Positions 1 to 7,914 of a DNA stretch of 44,290 nt are shown here, piece by piece. Position 1 is the first letter of the stretch, and each line of letters opens with the position of its first letter. Origin of the DNA: Pseudomonas sp. TH31 (GTDB taxonomy: Bacteria; Pseudomonadota; Gammaproteobacteria; Pseudomonadales; Pseudomonadaceae); assembly GCF_016650815.1 (NCBI RefSeq), contig NZ_JAEKEZ010000003.1, forward strand, positions 1 through 44,290, written 5' to 3'. The translations under genes and the position numbers were made by a program. The notes beneath the pieces were generated by a model. That model did not search any database, was not told the DNA's origin, and saw only the letters and a program-made list of their open reading frames with translations.

Positions 1-115
1 CGCCTTTCTGACGAACAAAGGTTTCAAACTGTTCTGGCCTCACACCGGTTTCAGTGTCGATAGCGATGTAGTACAGGCTGAAGACCGGCACCGATGAATT
101 CTTTTGTTGTTCCAT
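1..115 (-). CDS. 5' end of an unidentified gene, cut by the window edge
   Basis: Only the first 38 codons are inside the window. The start is an ATG at 115 (reading leftward), 12 bases after the TGA of the radical SAM gene. A run of six G between the two acts as the ribosome binding site, so this is the fourth cistron of the same operon. The visible protein begins MEQQKNSSVPVFSLYYIAID and shows no signal peptide or motif I recognise. No function can be assigned. Reading-frame continuity to the window edge and the operon-like spacing are the evidence that it is real. Confidence 0.6.
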   Translation of the reverse strand, partial: MEQQKNSSVPVFSLYYIAIDTETGVRPEQFETFVRQKG

Positions 116-127
116 CTGATGCCCCCC

Positions 128-1567
128 TCAGGCTTGCGGCGTGACGAACTGGGTGTTGATGACGGCTTCGACCAGCGTCACACCGTTCGGCGTCAGGCTG
201 ACCAAGTCTCCATCGACGGTAACCAGCGCTTTTTCAACCAGCGTCTTGAGTGTGTGGCTGATAATCGGGTTGTCGTAAAAGCTTCTGCCTTCAAAACGCT
301 GTTTGAATACGGTGTCATTCACCGGAACCAGCGTGGAAAGGGCCATTTTGAACGCGTTGACTTCGCGCTGGAGCGGCGATATGCCTCGGCTTCCTTCGAT
401 GGGCAGGCGGTCTTCATCAAGCGCTTGCTTGTATGCGTTGTAGTCAGTGATGTTGATGGCTTCGGCGCGGGTGCATTTGGAGCTGCCACCCAGGCCGATC
501 GCAACTTCCGGGTACTGTTTCTCGAGATCGGTGATCAGCCCTTTCCATTTCTCCGACTCCAGATGGTTCTGGTGGAAGTACATAGTCGGGTGTTCGCGAT
601 AACCGGGTGATAGGTACTGCTCAATCAGCTCGCGCATCTGGTACTGCTTGCCAAGACCCGGGAAGGTCATGTTGTTGATGTTGATCAGCCCTTTTCTCTG
701 CCAATGGCTTTGCCTCTCCCCGGAAACGCCGGTACGCGACTTCATGAACTCTTCCATGTGCAGCTTGGCGATGACCACGTGAGAAAGCTCAAGTTCAAGG
801 CTCTTTTCCATGTCGAATTTCACATCATCCACGCTCTGGCCGAGCATGCCGTAGATGAGGTCGACGCTGACCCAGTCGAGGCCGATTTCACGCGTGTGGC
901 GGATGGTATCCACGCACTCCTGGGCAGAGTGCATACGCCCGCAGGCCGAGATAATGCGATCATCGAACGACTGGGCACCGAAGCTGATCTTTGTAAAGCC
1001 AAGTTCCTTCAACAGTAGCAGGTAGGATTTGGTCAGTGAACCCGGCTCACCCTCGAAGCGCATGGTGGCAGCCGAGAAGTTGAAATGGTTCAGGTAAAAA
1101 CCCATCAGGCGGCGCAGTTCCGGTTCCGGCAGCAGCGACGGTGTACCGCCGAAGATGTTGAATTCGCCGACTTCGGCTTGGGCAAGACTGGGGACTTTCT
1201 GAAGCCACAGGGTGGCCTCTTTGATGTTGTAGTCCACTAGGTCCCGGAACACCACTTGTGACGAGGCGGCCTTCGGGTTCAGAATTACCGTTGGGTACTG
1301 GCAGAAATGGCAGCGGTAGCGGCAGGTCGGAATATAGGCCCACAGGTGGATCTGTTTGGCCTGTTTGATTTCGCGGTCCATGTCCTCAAAAAACGAGGGC
1401 AGCGGATAGTCAGGAACATCACCGGGAAAAACATGGCAACCGAAGGGGTCGTTGAACACATACTCCAGAAAGGCGCTGTTATCCGACCGGGCGAGAAAAT
1501 CGTATACCTGCGGCGTTGGATAGTTGGGGTCGATATCGTTTAGTGAGCCCAGAGCTTCGTTGTTCAT
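128..1567 (-). CDS. HemN-like radical SAM enzyme of unknown substrate
   Basis: 479 residues. The radical SAM cluster motif Cx3Cx2C is visible as TCRYRCHFCQYP (Cys82, Cys86, Cys89). It is followed by the SAM-binding GGTPS at about 140-144 and a C-terminal winged-helix-like HemN domain (about 395-475, with LTPNGVTLVEAV near the end). The layout matches the HemN/HemW superfamily, which includes coproporphyrinogen dehydrogenase, the heme chaperone HemW and class C radical SAM methyltransferases or cyclopropanases. The context of two glycosyltransferases argues against heme synthesis and for modification of a specialised or cell-surface product; that is inference. Its ATG overlaps the upstream glycosyltransferase stop (TGATG), implying translational coupling. 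The family call is firm, the substrate unknown. Confidence 0.85.
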   Translation of the reverse strand: MNNEALGSLNDIDPNYPTPQVYDFLARSDNSAFLEYVFNDPFGCHVFPGDVPDYPLPSFFEDMDREIKQAKQIHLWAYIPTCRYRCHFCQYPTVILNPKAASSQVVFRDLVDYNIKEATLWLQKVPSLAQAEVGEFNIFGGTPSLLPEPELRRLMGFYLNHFNFSAATMRFEGEPGSLTKSYLLLLKELGFTKISFGAQSFDDRIISACGRMHSAQECVDTIRHTREIGLDWVSVDLIYGMLGQSVDDVKFDMEKSLELELSHVVIAKLHMEEFMKSRTGVSGERQSHWQRKGLININNMTFPGLGKQYQMRELIEQYLSPGYREHPTMYFHQNHLESEKWKGLITDLEKQYPEVAIGLGGSSKCTRAEAINITDYNAYKQALDEDRLPIEGSRGISPLQREVNAFKMALSTLVPVNDTVFKQRFEGRSFYDNPIISHTLKTLVEKALVTVDGDLVSLTPNGVTLVEAVINTQFVTPQA

Positions 1568-2844
1568 CAGAATACCCCTCCGTTCGCAAAGTAGTTATGT
1601 GCTTCACCGGACTCGCGATCTTCGGCAAAGTAGTAGACAAAGCGTTGGAAATCTTCCGGTTTGACCACATCAAAGCATCCCGGCAATGGCGGGGCGAATC
1701 CAATATCCTCGCCAACAGCACGCCGCAAAGCGCTGAAGATTTCCTCGCGGAACTCAAAATAGAGGCGATAGGCCGGGGTCTTGTAGGTGTGAATCGGTTT
1801 GAAGTCGATAACCCGCGCCCCATGTTTGATTTCATGGATGCGCTGATACAAACGATCAGCCACCGGCCCGGTGAAGAACTGTCGCACCACCGGGTTTTCG
1901 AGCAACATCTGCGGATTGAGCAGCGCTGGCAACACGATGTTCTTGGGTACGAAGTCTTTGATCGAGTAATCCCAGGCTTGCTGCGATTGCCCTGGCGTGG
2001 TGTCACACAACGTCGAGGTTTGCTCATTCACGTCCGGGCGCACGTCTTTCATGGTAATGATTCCGTCCTGCCCGTAGGCGTTACCGGTGATCACCTCATC
2101 GAGGATGGTATCCACCCGACGACTGTTGATCTCAATGCGCGAATCACGGGCGTAAACCGGCTTGCCGCCCCATGCGATAACCCGAATCCCGAAGTCCCAG
2201 TCGTCGGAGAGGTGTTCCACAAAACGGCCGTTGTTCAGTTGGTAGAAGATCTCGATGCCGCCCACTTTGTCGTAGATGCCTCGCTCAACGGCAAAACCCT
2301 TGCCGTCCGGAAAGCCACCAAACAGTGAAAACGACATGTCGCGACAGCGCAGGGTCTTCTGGATCTCGTTGAACAGGTTCGGGCGTTTGCGAAAGGACGC
2401 TTCGTTGTAATAGTAATTACACGTGCCCAGGTCGCCGTTTTCCTCGACCATTTTTTCAATCAGCGTGTGCAGCCAGTAAGCATCCACGGTGCAGTCCGCA
2501 TCAGCGGAAACAATGTAGTGTTTGTTTTCGATGCCCAAACGGATGTCGCGTTTCTTTGAGCGCAAAGAGGCATAATCCATGCCGCGTTTTCTGGCAGAAG
2601 AAACGCCCTGAATGGTCTCCTGGATAACGTGAATATCCATCGATGGATTAGCAACCTTGAATTCATTGATCTTTTCTATCGAGTCATCCGTTGAGTTGTT
2701 ATCTACAAAAATCAACTCATACGTGGAATGGGTGATCAAACCTCCGTGTGTTTTTTGGTTGAACAGCGAATCCAGCACACTATCAATACGGTCACTTTCG
2801 TCATAAAGCGGTAGTACAACCGATACAAAGACAGCCTCACGCAT
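1567..2844 (-). CDS. family 2 (GT-A) glycosyltransferase
   Basis: 425 residues. The N-terminus has the GT2 pattern: SVVLPLYDESDRI at about 8-20, VDNNSTDDS at about 47-55 for nucleotide binding, and a DxD metal site in SADADC at about 113-118. A GKGFAVERGIYDKVGG-like acceptor-side segment and DDWDFGIR follow. The last ~170 residues are not recognisable to me and may be a lineage-specific extension. No membrane segment is evident, so it is probably cytoplasmic or peripheral. A strong GGAGGA ribosome binding site lies 3 bases before the ATG at 2844, and the gene starts 10 bases after the preceding glycosyltransferase. Donor and acceptor sugars cannot be read from sequence. Confidence 0.85.
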   Translation of the reverse strand: MREAVFVSVVLPLYDESDRIDSVLDSLFNQKTHGGLITHSTYELIFVDNNSTDDSIEKINEFKVANPSMDIHVIQETIQGVSSARKRGMDYASLRSKKRDIRLGIENKHYIVSADADCTVDAYWLHTLIEKMVEENGDLGTCNYYYNEASFRKRPNLFNEIQKTLRCRDMSFSLFGGFPDGKGFAVERGIYDKVGGIEIFYQLNNGRFVEHLSDDWDFGIRVIAWGGKPVYARDSRIEINSRRVDTILDEVITGNAYGQDGIITMKDVRPDVNEQTSTLCDTTPGQSQQAWDYSIKDFVPKNIVLPALLNPQMLLENPVVRQFFTGPVADRLYQRIHEIKHGARVIDFKPIHTYKTPAYRLYFEFREEIFSALRRAVGEDIGFAPPLPGCFDVVKPEDFQRFVYYFAEDRESGEAHNYFANGGVF

Positions 2845-2854
2845 AATTCCTCCT

Positions 2855-4235
2855 TTAAGAACTCAAGTCCAACATACTCATTACGTTATTAGAGAGCACC
2901 CGCTGACCAATGGAAAAGTTTCTATGTGCCACTTCACCCATCAGCGTCTTGTTGTTTAACAGCTGGTAGACGTCATCAATAAAAGCATCATCAGGCAGAC
3001 CGTCCTGCTCTGGTGAGATCTGCATAATTGGCGCTTCAAACCCGTACTGGCCGTACACCTCCAGATAATATTCATAGCGTGTGGTGATGTAGCAGCGCTG
3101 GCTGCTGATCGCTTCTCCCACGGGATTGCCATAGCTGTCATACCCCCAGGAAGTGAGAAAGGAAACCAGGTCGCAGGAGTAATACAAATCTTCAATGGTC
3201 ATCGACTTCTCCTTCGACGGCATATAGTCGTGGGACAGTGACCCGATGAATTTTATAAAGGGCTCAACCTGAAGCTCCCTCGCCAACCGATTTAATACTT
3301 CAAAGTAGGCGGGGTGTTCATCAGGATCGCCAGCGACCGCGAGGTACACTTTTCGGCCGCTACCGTTCTGGGCAAAAAGTGTGTTCAACTTATGGATCAG
3401 ATGTATATCCCTGTCCTGGCGTTTTTGCGGAATAATACGGGTCGTGCGGGCAATCAAAATATCGCTGTCGCGGATGTCCAGGCTTTCCTTGATGTTGGTG
3501 TAGGTACCTTGCCCGCTGAAGTCATAAGTGTTTTTCCTCACCTTGACTTCAACTTCGTGATTGCACCATTCCTCGAGTTTTTTTCAGGTGGTTGTTTAGG
3601 GTAACATATGTGATGTAACGGGACGGAACAGGCTTGACGGCGTGGGGGTAAGGCTCCGGACCGTATTTCATTACGGTCTTCTCACTGTTCCACATCAGGT
3701 CATGATCACGCCAGATAACGAAATGCCCCATGCCATGTCTTTTTCCGTAGGCTTCGATGGCCAGGTACAACGCTTGGGTATAAATGATATTTTCCGGAAG
3801 CGTGCCGTTTTCGACAATCACATAACGGATATTCAGTTTCTCCCATAACTGCACAATTCGACGAGCCAGCGCCTGTGACAACTCGCGAACGGCGACTAAA
3901 AGCCGTTGCTTATCTTCGGGGGAAACGGATGTCTTACTACTGATCAGAACATTGTGCGAGTGCTCGATGAAATCTACGTTGTAATTCGGCACAGCATCAA
4001 TATCTTCGATACGGACAAGGGTAAATATTTCGTTATAAATACCCCTTTCGTAGTCGTATGACTTGTTGAAGTTACCCTTGTCAACCTTGATGTCATAACC
4101 CAAATCAAGGTAAGACTTGACCTGGTTCTGCAGCAGACTTTTAGCCACCTTTACAGCTTCAACCGTAATACCAGACACCGCGACCGCGTCAAATGATATG
4201 AATATCGCTCCAGCAGGCATACTGATACCCCTCAA
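2855..4235 (-). pseudogene. GT-B (family 4-like) glycosyltransferase, frameshifted at an A7 run
   Basis: Two adjacent reading frames (4235-3549 and 3541-2855) join into one 459-residue protein if one A is removed from the seven-A run at 3578-3584 (T7 on the plus strand). The seam then reads LKKLEEWCNHEVEVKV without interruption. The C-terminal half has GT-B features: ARTTRIIPQKRQDRDI, FIKFIGSLSHDY, and the donor-site stretch SYGNPVGEAISS followed by RYEYYLEVYG. The N-terminal half carries ENGTLPENIIYTQALYLAIEAYGKRHG, plausible for an acceptor domain. An AGGGG ribosome binding site precedes the ATG at 4235, and it is the first gene of the operon. The break may be a sequencing error, phase variation or a true null. 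A -1 ribosomal slip does not rescue it. Confidence 0.7.
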
Positions 4236-4506
4236 ACCAATAGGAAGTCATTGATTATAACGTGTTCAAAATCACTAACTTTAAATTACGCCCAGACGTC
4301 GAATACTGAGTCGACGTCATCTAAACTTTAACCACTTCGCGGAAAATAATCTTTTCAAGTACGGCCGACTGCTCCGCGCATCACCCTTAATAGAGATGAT
4401 GCGAGCAGCGAGGCTCATTGCATATTTTGACTTCGACGATGTTGATTAGCGTAAATACGCCATCACGCATAAAATTTACGTGCCGAAGCAGGTCGCGAGC
4501 AGACAG
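4236..4506. promoter_or_regulatory. leader/promoter region of the glycosyltransferase operon with an inverted repeat
   Basis: No gene is supported here. A perfect 8-bp inverted repeat, GACGTCGA (4295-4302) and TCGACGTC (4311-4318), with an 8-base spacer, lies about 60 bases upstream of the glycosyltransferase ATG at 4235. It could be an operator or a leader hairpin for the minus-strand operon. A second, weaker pair (CGTAAAT ... ATTTACG) sits near 4450-4480. The stretch is AT-richer than the flanking genes. The assignment is positional inference only. Confidence 0.3.
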
Positions 4507-4650
4507 TTAGCCCGTCTTGGCCGCTCGCGTTAATACCTGATTGATTCGGTTCAGCGCTACACTGTCAGCCAGTGTGAGCTGTTCAAGATTGTTGCAGCCC
4601 CCGAGGTTGTACAGCCACTCGGTGGCGATCGTCTGATAATCGTGGCTCAT
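4507..4650 (-). CDS. small 47-residue protein, possibly a PTS EIIB-like fragment
   Basis: The frame runs from an ATG at 4650 to a TAA at 4507 and encodes MSHDYQTIATEWLYNLGGCN and 27 further residues ending TRAAKTG. Composition and codon use look bacterial rather than random. The pattern WLxxLGGxxNLxxL resembles the first helix and turn of PTS EIIB domains (LGGxxNI), but the phosphorylated Cys and the TRLR motif of that family are not present. It is therefore either a truncated remnant or an unrelated small protein. No clear ribosome binding site is seen. It stands alone between the glycosyltransferase operon and the decayed mobile region. Confidence 0.4.
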   Translation of the reverse strand: MSHDYQTIATEWLYNLGGCNNLEQLTLADSVALNRINQVLTRAAKTG

Positions 4651-4854
4651 GCTTTCTATGCTCTCGATAGTTTATTTCTGGAGAGTTGCAAAGGTAATAT
4701 TCCGTAATTAAAATACTCGTCTGTACGAGTTAAATCAACAGATCTTCAGACAAGTTTTAAATTTGTTTATTCACGGCCCTGCCAATGGCAATATTTCCGA
4801 CATCCAGAACGCAATGGCCATCTGCGCAGCAGGCAAACGGTAACTGTCAGTCGC

Positions 4855-5310
4855 TCACCCTACTGTGCCGGACGTTCGTCCTATGTGTGCCGCCCTTGGC
4901 CTATGGCTTAGCCCGGGCACTGTCTCGTATAGCCGCACGGTCACCCGGTGCAGGTGTTGTGACTGCGGGCAGCCCCCCAAGGACAACACAAACGGCGCAT
5001 TTTCCCATTGCCAGAAACTCCAGTGCCTCGCCTCGCACGACTCCAACACCGCAGACGAAAAAACGATCTGCCCCGGCGTTGACAAGCCAAAGGAAAAAAA
5101 TGTCCGTCGGGATCGACAGGCCTTGACCACCCGCCTTGATATAGGCTTCTTTGAAGGTCCAGAAGCTCATGAATGCCGACGCCTGCTCGGCGCTCGGCAG
5201 CCGTACAAGTAACGCACCTCATCGGAGGAAAAGAACCGGTCGGCCAGGTCCGCTTCGACCACCCGCTGGAGCGGGTCGTGGCGGTGTTCGGTACGGCGCA
5301 GCCGCACTTG
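4855..5310 (-). pseudogene. 4'-phosphopantetheinyl transferase (Sfp type), truncated and frameshifted
   Basis: Three frames read consecutively on the minus strand give the core of an Sfp/EntD-type phosphopantetheinyl transferase. These are EADLADRFFSSDEVRYLY, then LPSAEQASAFMSFWTFKEAY (the WxxKEAYxKA signature), then IKAGGQGLSIPTDIF continuing into SFGLSTPGQIVFSS. One base is missing near 5190 and one T is extra in the seven-T run (A7 at 5094-5100 on the plus strand). The N-terminal ~80 residues, including the first Asp motif, are absent; homology stops near 5310, just before the tandem repeat at 5321-5358. It would have activated carrier proteins but is certainly non-functional as it stands. 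Confidence 0.7.
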
Positions 5311-5320
5311 TGTTGGCGCT

Positions 5321-5358
5321 GATTGAAAACTGACCTGCCGATTGCAAATTGACCCTGG
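5321..5358. repeat. 19-bp tandem repeat resembling an IS21-type terminus remnant
   Basis: Two head-to-tail copies, GATTGAAAACTGACCTGCC (5321-5339) and GATTGCAAATTGACCCTGG (5340-5358), match at 14 of 19 positions. Direct repeats of the type GATTGAAAA(C/G)TGACC near an end are characteristic of some IS21-family elements, where they bind the transposase. No istA or istB coding sequence is present. The repeat lies exactly where homology of the phosphopantetheinyl transferase stops, which suggests an IS insertion followed by deletion. The IS family assignment is from memory and is tentative. Confidence 0.45.
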
Positions 5359-5405
5359 ACGGATTGCTGTTTTTTGCCCCAACAATAGTGGATAAGAATA
5401 TGTAA

Positions 5406-6148
5406 AACGAGCGGTTATGGGTGGTCAAGGGGTGGGACAGTCCGACGGAAGCGTCGGCGCTGAAAACTCTGCTGCGCGAGGCACGTAATGCGCAGTTGCG
5501 CCAGGGGTGAACGTGCGCAAGAAAACCGCGATCGTGCTCGAGCCGTTGCAGGCGCTGCTCGCTACCTGCGACGACGGCCTGCGTGGCATTCGTGACCGCG
5601 CCCTGCTCCTGCTGGCCTGCAGTGGTGGCGGTCGCCGCCGCTCGGAAGTGGTCGGATTACAAATCGGCGATGTGCGCCAGCTGGATGCCGACACCTGGCT
5701 GTATGCTCTCGGCGTCACCAAGACCGACACCGGCGGCGTACGCCGTGAGAAGCCGCTGCGCGGGCCGGCAGCCGCAGCGCTGGCCGCCTGACTGACGGCG
5801 GCCCCGGCCGAATCCGGCCCGCTGTTTCGACGCCTGTATAAAGGCAACACGGTGGGACGCACGGGATTGTCGGCGGACCAAGTGGCGCGCACCGTACAGC
5901 GCCGGGCGAAACTGGCCGGCCTGGAGGGCGATTGGGCCGCGCACAGCTTGAGATCGGGATTTGTCACCGAGGCCGGACGCCAGGGCGTGCCGCTCGGCGA
6001 AGTGATGGCGATGACCGAACACCGCAGCGTCACCATCGTCATGGACTACTTTCAAGCGGGCTCCCTGCTCAATAGCCGCACTACCTCGCTACTGCCTTCA
6101 CCCGAAGAACCGAAACGAAGCAAAACGGAAGTTCCTGAACAAGATTGA
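5406..6148 (+). pseudogene. tyrosine recombinase (integrase), N-terminally truncated, frameshifted and with a nonsense codon
   Basis: The reading begins without a start codon in VVKGWDSPTEASALKTLL and changes frame near 5504, where one G appears to be missing. It continues as RKKTAIVLEPLQALLATC and the Arg-I box SGGGRRRSEV. An in-frame TGA at 5789-5791 interrupts what is otherwise AALAA(W)LTAAP. The distal part restores HSLRSGFVTEAG (the HxxR box), then a His and MDYFQAG with the catalytic Tyr. So the catalytic residues are all still visible, but the gene has lost its core-binding domain and carries two further lesions. It is a remnant of a mobile element. Confidence 0.75.
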
Positions 6149-6217
6149 AATGGCATAGAGGATGTCAGGGCACAAAGGCGAAAGGGTCCCATTCTGATCG
6201 ACCAAGCCCTTGATGGT

Positions 6218-6370
6218 GTGTCGACGCCATTCGGCGCGGAGGACACCAGCCTGCTGGTCCAAGCACTGATCACATGCCTCTTCACCGACGGCGCGATCAC
6301 TACCGACGAGTTCAACCACTACTGCAAGCGGCTGCGCGACATCTGTCAGCGGCGCAAGGAGATGGCATGA
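6218..6370 (+). CDS. small protein downstream of the integrase remnant
   Basis: The frame ends at a TGA at 6368-6370 and overlaps the next small gene by ATGA. From a GTG at 6218 it encodes about 50 residues, including FGAEDTSLLVQALITCLFTD and NHYCKRLRDICQRRKEMA. The same frame is open back to the integrase stop at 6148 (GPILIDQALDG), so the true start may have been further upstream and lost. I do not recognise the family. The coding-like composition and its coupling to the next frame suggest an accessory protein of the same mobile element. The start is uncertain. Confidence 0.4.
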   Translation: MSTPFGAEDTSLLVQALITCLFTDGAITTDEFNHYCKRLRDICQRRKEMA

Positions 6371-6474
6371 GTGCGCGCACTGTCGCAGACTATCTCGGCG
6401 TAGAGCCCGTTGAAAAGATCGCACTGGACATGCTCAGGCAGTACGTGGCCGACGCGGTCGCATCTAAAATCTAA
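6367..6474 (+). CDS. 35-residue protein coupled to the preceding small gene
   Basis: It starts at the ATG overlapping the previous stop (ATGA) and encodes MSARTVADYLGVEPVEKIAL plus 15 residues ending VASKI. No motif is recognised. Four-base overlap and an AAGGAG sequence just upstream (6357-6362) support translation. It probably belongs to the decayed integrase cassette. Confidence 0.4.
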   Translation: MSARTVADYLGVEPVEKIALDMLRQYVADAVASKI

Positions 6475-6518
6475 GCGCGGGAAGACGAAATGGATGCCGA
6501 TCTGTAAAGCCCCACGTT

Positions 6519-6742
6519 GAGATAACCACCGCCCTACTCGACCTGGATCACCCTGACTCAACAGTGCATGCCGAGTCGTTAGTAGAGCGACTGGTCGTGG
6601 GCTACTTCACCGCAAGCATATAAGTGCGGAGGCGCTTCACCACTACAGCGCCTGGTTGCTCAAAGGCAGCCGTGAGCAGTTCGCGCGGATGAGTGAAAAT
6701 ATCATGTTGAGCGCCCCGAGCTACGATTTTGTTGTTTTATAA
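6519..6742 (+). pseudogene. fragment of an unidentified accessory gene, frameshifted
   Basis: Two short coding-like stretches follow each other in different frames. The first reads EITTALLDLDHPDSTVHAES and ends in a TAA at 6621-6623. The second reads ISAEALHHYSAWLLKGSREQ and ends in a TAA at 6740-6742. Reading across the break gives a sensible helical protein, so a single indel near 6615 is likely. No start codon is seen. The role is unknown; it is probably part of the same decayed cassette as the small genes upstream. Confidence 0.3.
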
Positions 6743-6860
6743 CGCCTTTCCGGATTTTTCTTTCGTATAGATGGTGAATGAACCAGACCACCAAAAGTAG
6801 ACCAGTCATGCCAAAAACGAACAGCAATAGCTCTATTGCGTGACCTTCGTGTGAAAACAT
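6702..6860 (-). CDS. small single-span membrane protein
   Basis: 52 residues from the ATG at 6860, chosen because GAGGG lies 8 bases upstream. A start at 6968 would add 36 residues with no ribosome binding site. One hydrophobic helix spans about residues 10-31 (LLLFVFGMTGLLLVVWFIHH), followed by a basic tail (ERKIRKGVIKQQNR) that would stay in the cytoplasm. The function is unknown. It runs opposite to the surrounding integrase remnants. Confidence 0.45.
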   Translation of the reverse strand: MFSHEGHAIELLLFVFGMTGLLLVVWFIHHLYERKIRKGVIKQQNRSSGRST

Positions 6861-7071
6861 TTTTCGTCCCTCGTCCTGAAGTAGCGTGACCCGAAAACGA
6901 TCACAACCGAAATTATTCGTAACAATTCGAACATTTCCAAGGGTAGTCGGAAAAACTGCAGCTGACAATCCTCCTTAGCCTCGGAACCATTGATCTAGAC
7001 ACGTCAGTCGTAAAAAAAACTTACCCATTTACCCTGACGGATGATCCATCAGTCGAAACAAGGAGACAAAA

Positions 7072-7628
7072 ATGACCACTGCGCCAGTGAAATCGCTAAT
7101 TGAGGAGCCGTTGGAAGACATCAGCGCTCACAGCTTCGTCAGCAAAAGGTGTATGGAGTGCGGCGCGTCAGGACGTGGAGGGAAGTGGCGACTCGCTTCC
7201 TTCTGGAGATGAAGGATCAAGCCTCCATTCCTATCTCGGCCACTTACATGGCGCATGTTTGACCCATTTATTGGGGAAATGCCGCTGACTCACATAGATG
7301 ACGACGCGCTCGCCCCGTACATCCAGTCGAAGCTTCACCCGACTGAGGGGAAGGCGGTCACGAACCGGACGGTGAATATCGCGCTTCAGCGGGTTATCCG
7401 GGTTTTGAATCTCTGCGCACGCAAGTGGCGGGATGAAGAGCGCCGGCCGTTACTCGATGTTGTGCCGATGATCTCTCTGCTGGACGAGAAGACGAACACA
7501 AGAACGGAAGCATCACCAGTCACTACTTGGCAGCGGAACTGGATCAGCTTATTGCGGCGGCGAACAAGGTATCAGCAACCGACTCGCGCGCACTAGCGCT
7601 GACGATCCTGAAAAGGAGGAAAGCATGA
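7072..7628 (+). pseudogene. phage-type integrase with frameshifts and a deleted catalytic domain
   Basis: The N-terminus MTTAPVKSLIEEPLEDI follows an AAGGAG site at 7060. The frame then shifts to SQLRQQKVYGVRRVRTWREV, and again at 7258 (an extra T) into DPFIGEMPLTHIDDDALAPY and NIALQRVIRVLNLCARKW, the SAM-like core-binding domain. After LLDEKTN the catalytic domain is absent. A third frame supplies only the typical C-terminal tail HYLAAELDQLIAAANKVSAT ending LKRRKA. All catalytic residues (R, HxxR, Y) are missing except whatever lies in the tail. It ends 83 bases from the tRNA-Pro fragment, its probable attachment site. Confidence 0.7.
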
Positions 7629-7676
7629 AGAAAAAGGCCAGGGCCACTCGAAAAGTCACTATGGCAGAAACAACAA

Positions 7677-7694
7677 AGCCGCTCGAAAGCGGCT
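7677..7694 (-). terminator. hairpin terminator, minus strand
   Basis: AGCCGC (7677-7682) and GCGGCT (7689-7694) form a perfect 6-bp stem with a 6-base loop. On the minus strand the stem is followed by TTGTTGTTT, giving a rho-independent terminator. It sits 16 bases beyond the CCA of the partial tRNA-Pro and was probably its native terminator, carried along with the attachment site. Confidence 0.5.
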
Positions 7695-7710
7695 AAGTCA
7701 TTGAAAAATA

Positions 7711-7755
7711 TGGTCGCGACGGAATGATTCGAACACTCGACCCCTAGCACCCCAT
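7711..7755 (-). tRNA. 3' half of tRNA-Pro(GGG), likely an att site
   Basis: Read on the minus strand, the 45 bases parse exactly as tRNA from the anticodon loop to the CCA end. They are loop ATGGGGT (anticodon GGG), stem GCTAG, variable loop GGGTC, T-stem GAGTG, T-loop TTCGAAT, T-stem CATTC, acceptor CGTCGCG, discriminator A and CCA. The 5' half of the tRNA is absent: similarity stops at the first base of the anticodon loop. That is where tyrosine integrases of genomic islands commonly cross over, so this is best read as an attL/attR copy. An integrase remnant lies on either side. It is not a functional tRNA. Confidence 0.65.
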
Positions 7756-7914
7756 CTTCTTTTTCATACTTCTTGATAGCTTCGAAAATTTTACTCTGGA
7801 TTTTTCTGAGCTAGTATTTACTTGAGCTCCAGCGGTGCTCTGCTCTACGAGAGTCCAGCAACGCCCATCAAGAGCCGACGTTTTTGTGGGGGAAAAGTAG
7901 GGGAAACCCATTTC

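Noticed and set aside
3578..3584. Programmed -1 ribosomal frameshift at the A7 run
   Set aside because: The -1 frame meets a stop after about 14 codons; only removal of one A (or a +1 shift) reaches the downstream domain.
7625..7696. 23-codon frame MKKKARATRKVTMAETTKPL... after an AGGAGG sequence
   Set aside because: The ribosome-binding-like sequence is part of the integrase tail codons (LKRRKA), and the end of the frame is the terminator hairpin; chance is the simpler explanation.
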